NCBI GenBank assembly: GCA_033063855.1
Contig: CP093831.1
Location: 2,852,001 to 2,916,000, forward strand
Origin: Smittia aterrima
Lineage: Eukaryota > Arthropoda > Insecta > Diptera > Chironomidae
Direction: 5' to 3'
DNA: 64,000 bases
Of this stretch, positions 58,201 through 64,000 are shown in pieces (the stretch's first letter is position 1; each line of letters starts with the position of its first letter). The notes beneath the pieces were generated by a model that saw only the letters and a program-made list of their open reading frames with translations, searched no databases and had not been told where the DNA came from. The position numbers were made by a program, and so were the translations under genes.

Positions 58201-61200
58201 CTAGACTTAAGTAGATTCATCATCTTGATATGAGCGTTCACTCCTCTTCCCCCTTCACCCTCAACTGTGGTCAATTTAATGTGGAAATTTATATTGTTTA
58301 AACTTAATAGCGTGACATGAAAGCATAGCACGAACTCAATCTCATGAATTGATTACGTCATTGGTTTATACTCTCACCAATATTTCAAACGGTCCGACTA
58401 TTGCATTTTGCCACAGCTCGAAAAACGCAGAAACATTTTTCGGATTCTGCCGCTGCTTTTGGGACGAGTGGAACTCGGCTTTCCATTTCGGAAAAATAAA
58501 ACATTAATATTGATTTGTGTACGAAAACAATCAAGTGATTCACTGTTTTTCCTCTCTCACTCGCAACGACTGCTCTGTGTCGCGACCGACAATGGAATTG
58601 AAGGGAAGAATTTAATCATTTTATGCTGTGCTGCTGTTGTGTGTTCACAGAACCCCAGAAACAAGCTCGACAAAACGAAATAGCATTAAATAATTTATTG
58701 TCTTAATCAATTTCAATTTATAAGTTGGTCTCGATTCACTCTACGATCGCCACGCTCATGTCGCCAGTGCTCATGTTGCTTAATGCTTTCGTCGACGATG
58801 CTAATGAATTTATCTTGCGCGTACCGCTGTCGTTTTGGTTGTAAAAAGAGTTTGTAAACTGTAACGAAGATATTCCTGTGCAGTCAGTAATCTTCTCAAC
58901 TGCAACTTGTTATTTCATTAAAACTGTCGCGAGCACAATGGAAAATTAAACAGTCAAACAAAAAGCGGAAGTTCTCGACTATGTACTTTCTCATAATGCG
59001 ATTAGTTTAGAGCTGAGCAAAGCAGAATGTAATCAGAGAATCCTGTGCTAAAAAAACTTTTCGTTTCTCGGTCAGTTTCAAGGTTTATTATTTCGCCAAC
59101 CACAAATAACTTTTTACTTTTCCTCTCGAGAAACAAAAAAAAAAAAGTTTTGATTAACGGCAAAAGTGTCGAATAATCTTTGTTCAGAGGCTATCAGAGC
59201 TTATCAATTTGTGTGGAATTTTTGTTCGAAAGCATAAACGCGATTCACATTTTTCAATGTCGAACACAATTGTGAAAATCATTTTCATTATAAAAGAAAC
59301 GAAAAAACACTCGAGCGGGAGAGCGAGAGGAAAGTCAGAATTCATAAACATTTAATTAAATCCAAATAAACAAATGGAGCAGAGAAAAAGGCACTTGAGA
59401 TTGTAATGGGAAGATTTCCAGAATGATGGACGTGAAGCTATTTCGTCACTGACGTAGATTTGAGAGAAAGGGGAGTGAATGGCGAGAGAAAGCTAATCAG
59501 CGACATTTTATTGAGACTCTTCCCTCCTCATCCGTTTGTAAATTAATGACGTCGTCAACGATGCTGCTTGTTCACTGCTTCCATATGTTCTCACACGAAA
59601 CTGCGACTCTAATGTGTGATTCGAGGGAGATGATGACGATGGCTTTTCAGATTTGAATGGCTTTAATTTAAATTAGCTTGTTTCCTCCTTCCACCAACAT
59701 TAGCTCTGTGTTATCGCTATCATTATAAGTTGTTTTAGTTTCTTGCGTCGATCCGACACACAATTTCCCTCGTCGTGTCTAATCAAACATTAATAACGAA
59801 GGGGAATTTGTGGATTTGCGATCCGAATTCACGCACACACGCTCTCATTGCCAATAAATGTTGGTAATTTCATCTCGTTAGCCACTGAGATTTCTCTTTC
59901 GTATTAAATTATATGACATTAACACAACTGATCCTTGTTATTTAACCGAAAGTTAACCTCAAATATCAAATCGCCTTTACAGTAGTGCGTTTGGGAGCGC
60001 GTGCTCATCCCTGAACATGATGTACGCACATAATCATTTATTATAATTTTTAAAGCTCCCCGTCCGGACCCGACAATAAACTCGAAAAAGGTTATCATGG
60101 GCGAGAGTGAGCGAGAAAATCGCTGATGATGTTGGTAAAGCTGGACCGAAATGACGTTAAAAAATTATTCTTTTTATTCTACTCACATCCGGTGGTGACT
60201 ATCTCCGTCTCCTTACCATATTGTTCATCATTCTTCGTTGTCGGAGTCGTTATTTCTGCATAGTGCAATCAATTATTTCACTTTTTTAATTATTTTTACA
60301 AACGAACACTTTCTCAACATTTAATTAAAATAATGGAGTTTCATTTTTATTGTAGTAAAGCGAAATTAAAACGATACTCTTTCTTGAATGTGCTGCAGGG
60401 TGGGACAATTTATCCTAGCTCAAAGGTAAGTGGAAAGAATTGGCGAATGGATGAAATAACAAAAAAGGTATTCACTCTGAGGAGGATAAAGCTTTGATAA
60501 CAGGAAACTCTTTCTTTCTTTTGTTAAGCGAGCGCACTCGATCTGACACAACTTACTCCTTTCGTGTTTCTAGAATAACTGTACAGAAATCATGCTCAAC
60601 TCCGCTGTGTGCGATTTGTGAGAGGGATTTTCGAAATAATGTGCGAAGAGGGAAGAAGAATAGAAAAGAAAAATGAGAGCGTGAAAATAAATTCGTGAGC
60701 GTTCTGGAAAAATACTTCAACAATATGGAAGGAAATAATTGCGAAAATTATTGCTAAATAAACAAAGCTTCAAGACTTTTCAAGGATTGCTTCAAACAGC
60801 TGCCAATTAAAAACAATAAATGAAAAAAATATTTTCGCTTTGCTGGTAAATGACGAAATGAAAAATTTTCTTTTTAACAATTTCGAAAATAAAATCAGCA
60901 TAAAAGAGAAAACTTCTCTCTCGCTCTACAAGTTATGCCAATTCAAGCTAAATCATGATAAATTCTACTTACTCTTACTGGAATCCAGCTGAACTCTCGT
61001 ATAGCGCTGTAAATAAAGGAAACAACACATTCGTTAAAGTTTGAAAACTTTCTTTGGATTCAGGAAAGTTTCATTAGTTTTCTTTAAAAGGAGAATTTAC
61101 AAGAATGAGCTTCGCATTAGGAATAAACTAAACGCAAAATTTTCAGTTCGGAATTTTCATTGTGCAAGAAAACTCATTTTGAATTATTTTCTTCTTCCCC

Positions 61201-63866
61201 TCTCCCCCATTTTGCATAATGACGAAACATTTATTTGGCTTTCATAACTATTTTCAATTGTTTGCGATGAGGCTTTATGTATTTCCCGAAATCATTATCG
61301 AGACGAAAGCAGTTCTCTCACACTTTGTTAATCTGTGCAGCGAAATTAACATTCTCCTTTCAATTTTCTTATCATAAAGTCTCTCTGACTTACTTTTTGC
61401 AGCGAAGCTGTTGCTAAATAATTTAAGCGATATCGTTTTAATTCAAATGAAAAGCTTTTCATTCTCTTTGCCTTAGGCTTTCCATCTTTTCGGCTAGAAA
61501 GGTTTTTCCTTTTAAACAGCAGTCTCAATTCACTAAGAAGCATGAAGCTTTGCATTTATTGACGGCATCGTCTGCGACTTTCTTCAACTCCGAAGAGGAA
61601 ATTAAATTTTGATGTGAGCTTCCCTTTCTTTCAATATTTCTTCAATTATTTTCAGTGATGATCTCATTCCTCTCGCTTCACGTGAAGATTTCTTCACCAT
61701 TAACTCTGAATAATTAATTCCTAAATGATTCGGGAAATGAAGTTACTTGTGTGTCTCGCTAATCTTCTAATATGTTAGCAATTTCTTTTCACATCGTCAG
61801 TTTCTGTCAGTGAACTTCTCAAGACTTTCACAAGACTTTAGATCATTGAACATGAAATAAATATTTTTGAAAATATTTTTCCCCGACATAGCTTTAAACA
61901 TTTTCTATGATAATTTTCCGAGTTCATTCAACTGTTTGTTATATCTCTTGTTTTTCTCTAAACTTCGTAAACTTGCTCAAAGCGATCCCAAAGATTCTTC
62001 ACCTTCTGTCAGATTTCGAATGAAACTGTTTTAATTCAACTTTTCTCCTCGCAATTATTTTTGTTCTTCATCTTTTTTTTTCTCCGGTGGACAAGAAAAG
62101 TTTTCTGTTTAAAAAGCTGTTTGAGGATACTTTTGAGGTAAAATGGGGAAATAAAATAAAATAAAATCCGACACAGACTGTTCTTGTGAGTATCAAAAAT
62201 TCATTAATCTCGAAATTTCGGAAGCCTAATTTCATCTCATCTCGTGAATCTTACAAAAGTAAAAGCTCATTAGAATGGAAAACTTTCCTAAAACTGTTGT
62301 AAAATCCTTCACGCACACCTGCATTTCAACTGAAGTTTGCTTTCGCTTTGTCTCAACCGACAGACAAGTCGTCGTTTGTAGGCAGCTTCACAAGAAAATG
62401 TTATAATACCATTTAATTTTCAAGCTCAAATATTGTTTTTCCGTTCTTCGGAGAAGAGCACGCTGGTAAACAATACCACGAAGGATGAGTACAAGGAGAT
62501 TGTGAATGACAAAATTAGATTAGATGTGAAAGGAAATTCCATAAGGTGTTTTCAGTCTCTTTAAGCACAACTCTCTTTCGCTTTCTTAGCATCTTCTGAT
62601 GCCTTTCAACGAAATTCAATTTAATTCTTGTGTACATCGTAGATCAAAAAGAGGTGAAAGGGAGTCGAGGAAAAAAGGAACTCTCTCTCGGAGTTTAATT
62701 CAATTCACAAAAAAACTTAACGAGAGATGGGAAAAGCTGTGTGCTTTATCAACTGATGTGATCTGATAGACTTTTAAAATAAATATAATTTATATCATCC
62801 AACAACGTGAATTGTATTTTATGATGGACGGAACAATCTGTGAAAACATTTAAAATATTTGTTCTCTTGGTGGCTTCATTGTTTTGTGAGTTTTGTGAAA
62901 TAAACTTTTCGGATTCACAGAGCAAAGTGCTCTCATCATGATTACCACAGTTGTGGTAAGTTGATGACATTTTGAGGCCTAATTTCTAAATCAAGTGTTG
63001 ACCAAAGTATGGAAGTGAGTTTGCTTTGTGTAAGTAATAATTAACTTGAGATTAACCACAATCAATGTTATTGAACTCCTGGTCTTATTTTCAAGACTCA
63101 AACTGTACTTAGAGATCTTATTACATTTTACAGAACGAACTGCTAAAATGGAAATGAAACGAGACAATGATAAATGTCGCAAATGCTTCTGACGGCACAA
63201 GGGAGAGAGATTGCCAACAAATGGAGAATGAAAGAAATTGCTAATTGAATTTAATGTTTCCTGTGCTGCTTTTTGACCAAAACTATTAAAGAAATTCACG
63301 TTGATGATCGTAAAACTCTCCATACTTTTATTTGAAGGGACTTTTGTCTTTCGAAGAACATTCTTTAAATGCACTTGACGCTTTGCGACCAAATCTTTTT
63401 TAATATTTTTTCACAAGTTCCATTAAAAGAATGAAATGGCAAGGAATTGCTGTGAAATCAACTGCACTTCTTATAAATGGATTTTTAATGATAATCTTTC
63501 TTCTATTGTCGACGGAGATGATTACGAGAGCGTTCCAACTTTCACTTCACCGCCACATTCGATATTTGGCGCCTTTTACTGCAATCGCAAAGGGAACGTG
63601 AAAGTTTACGCTTCAATTTCGACAATAATTAATTTTTCCTCTCCTTCAACTCTTGCTGTTGCTCGCCTGCTGGTTTCAAGTCAAAATAGCAAAAATGCTG
63701 AAGATTAATTGTTTTTTTGCCTTTCCGAAACCATTTCGAGTTAATTTTAATTTTCCAATACTTCCGAATTGGCAGCGCAAATGAGCAAATACATAAATGG
63801 GACCCTTCCGTTCTAAGGGTGGCCTAAAGAAAAAAAAAGGGGAATCATTAGGTTTCACCGAAAGCT
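55253..63866. other. Gene desert around mir-184
   Basis: 8.6 kb with no supported coding exon, tRNA or rRNA. AT-rich with many short A and T runs. Open frames are all short and lack motifs. It probably carries mir-184 promoter or enhancer DNA, or introns of a gene outside the window. Confidence 0.5.
56397..56412. repeat. (GT)8 microsatellite
   Basis: A perfect 16-bp GT dinucleotide run within the mir-184 desert. Confidence 0.85.
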
Positions 63867-63896
63867 TATGTACGGACCAAAAGTATTGGCACACTC
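63867..63896 (+). mobile_element. Possible Tc1/mariner-type terminal repeat
   Basis: A TA dinucleotide at 63867 is followed by a segment containing GGACCAAAAGTATTGGCAC. The CCAAAAGTATTGGCAC word resembles the ends of Tc1-like transposons, which insert at TA. The orientation puts the element body to the right, running out of the window. No transposase and no second terminus are visible here, so this may be a solo end or chance similarity. Confidence 0.35.
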
Positions 63897-64000
63897 TCCA
63901 ATTGTGTAGGATGTCGAGAAAGCATTTATAACATCATTACTCCCATCGTTTCGCTGTTTACCATCCTTTTGCCCGCCCGCTTCTCTCAGTTATGTAAGTT

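Noticed and set aside
63436..63708. 90-codon plus-strand frame with CCEINCTSYKW
   Set aside because: Cys-containing start looked like a knuckle but no domain or exon structure supports it.

Overview
The window is nuclear DNA of an insect, most likely a nematoceran fly (a chironomid-type midge is my best guess, by inference only). It is AT-rich. The genes have spliceosomal introns that are mostly 55-120 bp with GT...AG borders. Every recognisable protein is a metazoan family, and a mir-184 hairpin is present. No bacterial, phage, CRISPR or operon-like structure is seen.

Layout. 1-3.1 kb holds no supported gene. 3.1-23.2 kb is a dense housekeeping block: a Bin3/MePCE-type RNA methyltransferase (-), CHID1 (+), MINPP1-type phosphatase (+), ILF2/NF45 (-), a RETREG/FAM134-like ER-phagy receptor (+), CHMP6/Vps20 (-), TRMT10 tRNA methyltransferase (-), an unrecognised 239-aa protein ending in a CaaX-like box (-), survivin/Deterin (-), RAB30 (+), PPIL4 (-) and an eight-finger C2H2 protein (+). 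24-34.7 kb carries an unrecognised WWP-motif plus C2HC-finger nuclear protein (-), a full-length CABIN1 (+) and a gamma-glutamyl hydrolase homologue lacking its catalytic Cys (-). 38-39.3 kb encodes a clavesin-like CRAL-TRIO protein (+) with a 5'UTR intron, and 42.4-48 kb encodes ZSWIM8/Dora (-). 48-64 kb is a protein-gene desert whose one strong feature is mir-184 (-). A possible Tc1-like transposon end sits at the right edge.

Organisation. Genes are often in head-to-head pairs with very short shared promoters: MePCE-like/CHID1 156 bp, survivin/RAB30 180 bp, PPIL4/zinc finger 212 bp. Tail-to-tail pairs are almost touching: MINPP1/ILF2 67 bp, CABIN1/GGH 69 bp. The genes do not form one pathway. 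Themes are RNA modification and processing (MePCE-like, TRMT10, ILF2, PPIL4), membrane traffic and ER turnover (CHMP6, RAB30, RETREG, clavesin), chromatin (CABIN1, the WWP/C2HC protein) and microRNA turnover (ZSWIM8, with mir-184 7.2 kb upstream on the same strand).

Best leads: mir-184 with a one-base insertion in the normally invariant mature 3p arm; the GGH homologue with Cys to Gly at the nucleophile; the unrecognised CaaX protein; the WWP/C2HC protein; and a full-length CABIN1 in a fly. Exon borders were read by eye from splice consensus and reading frame; all exon sums quoted are multiples of three.
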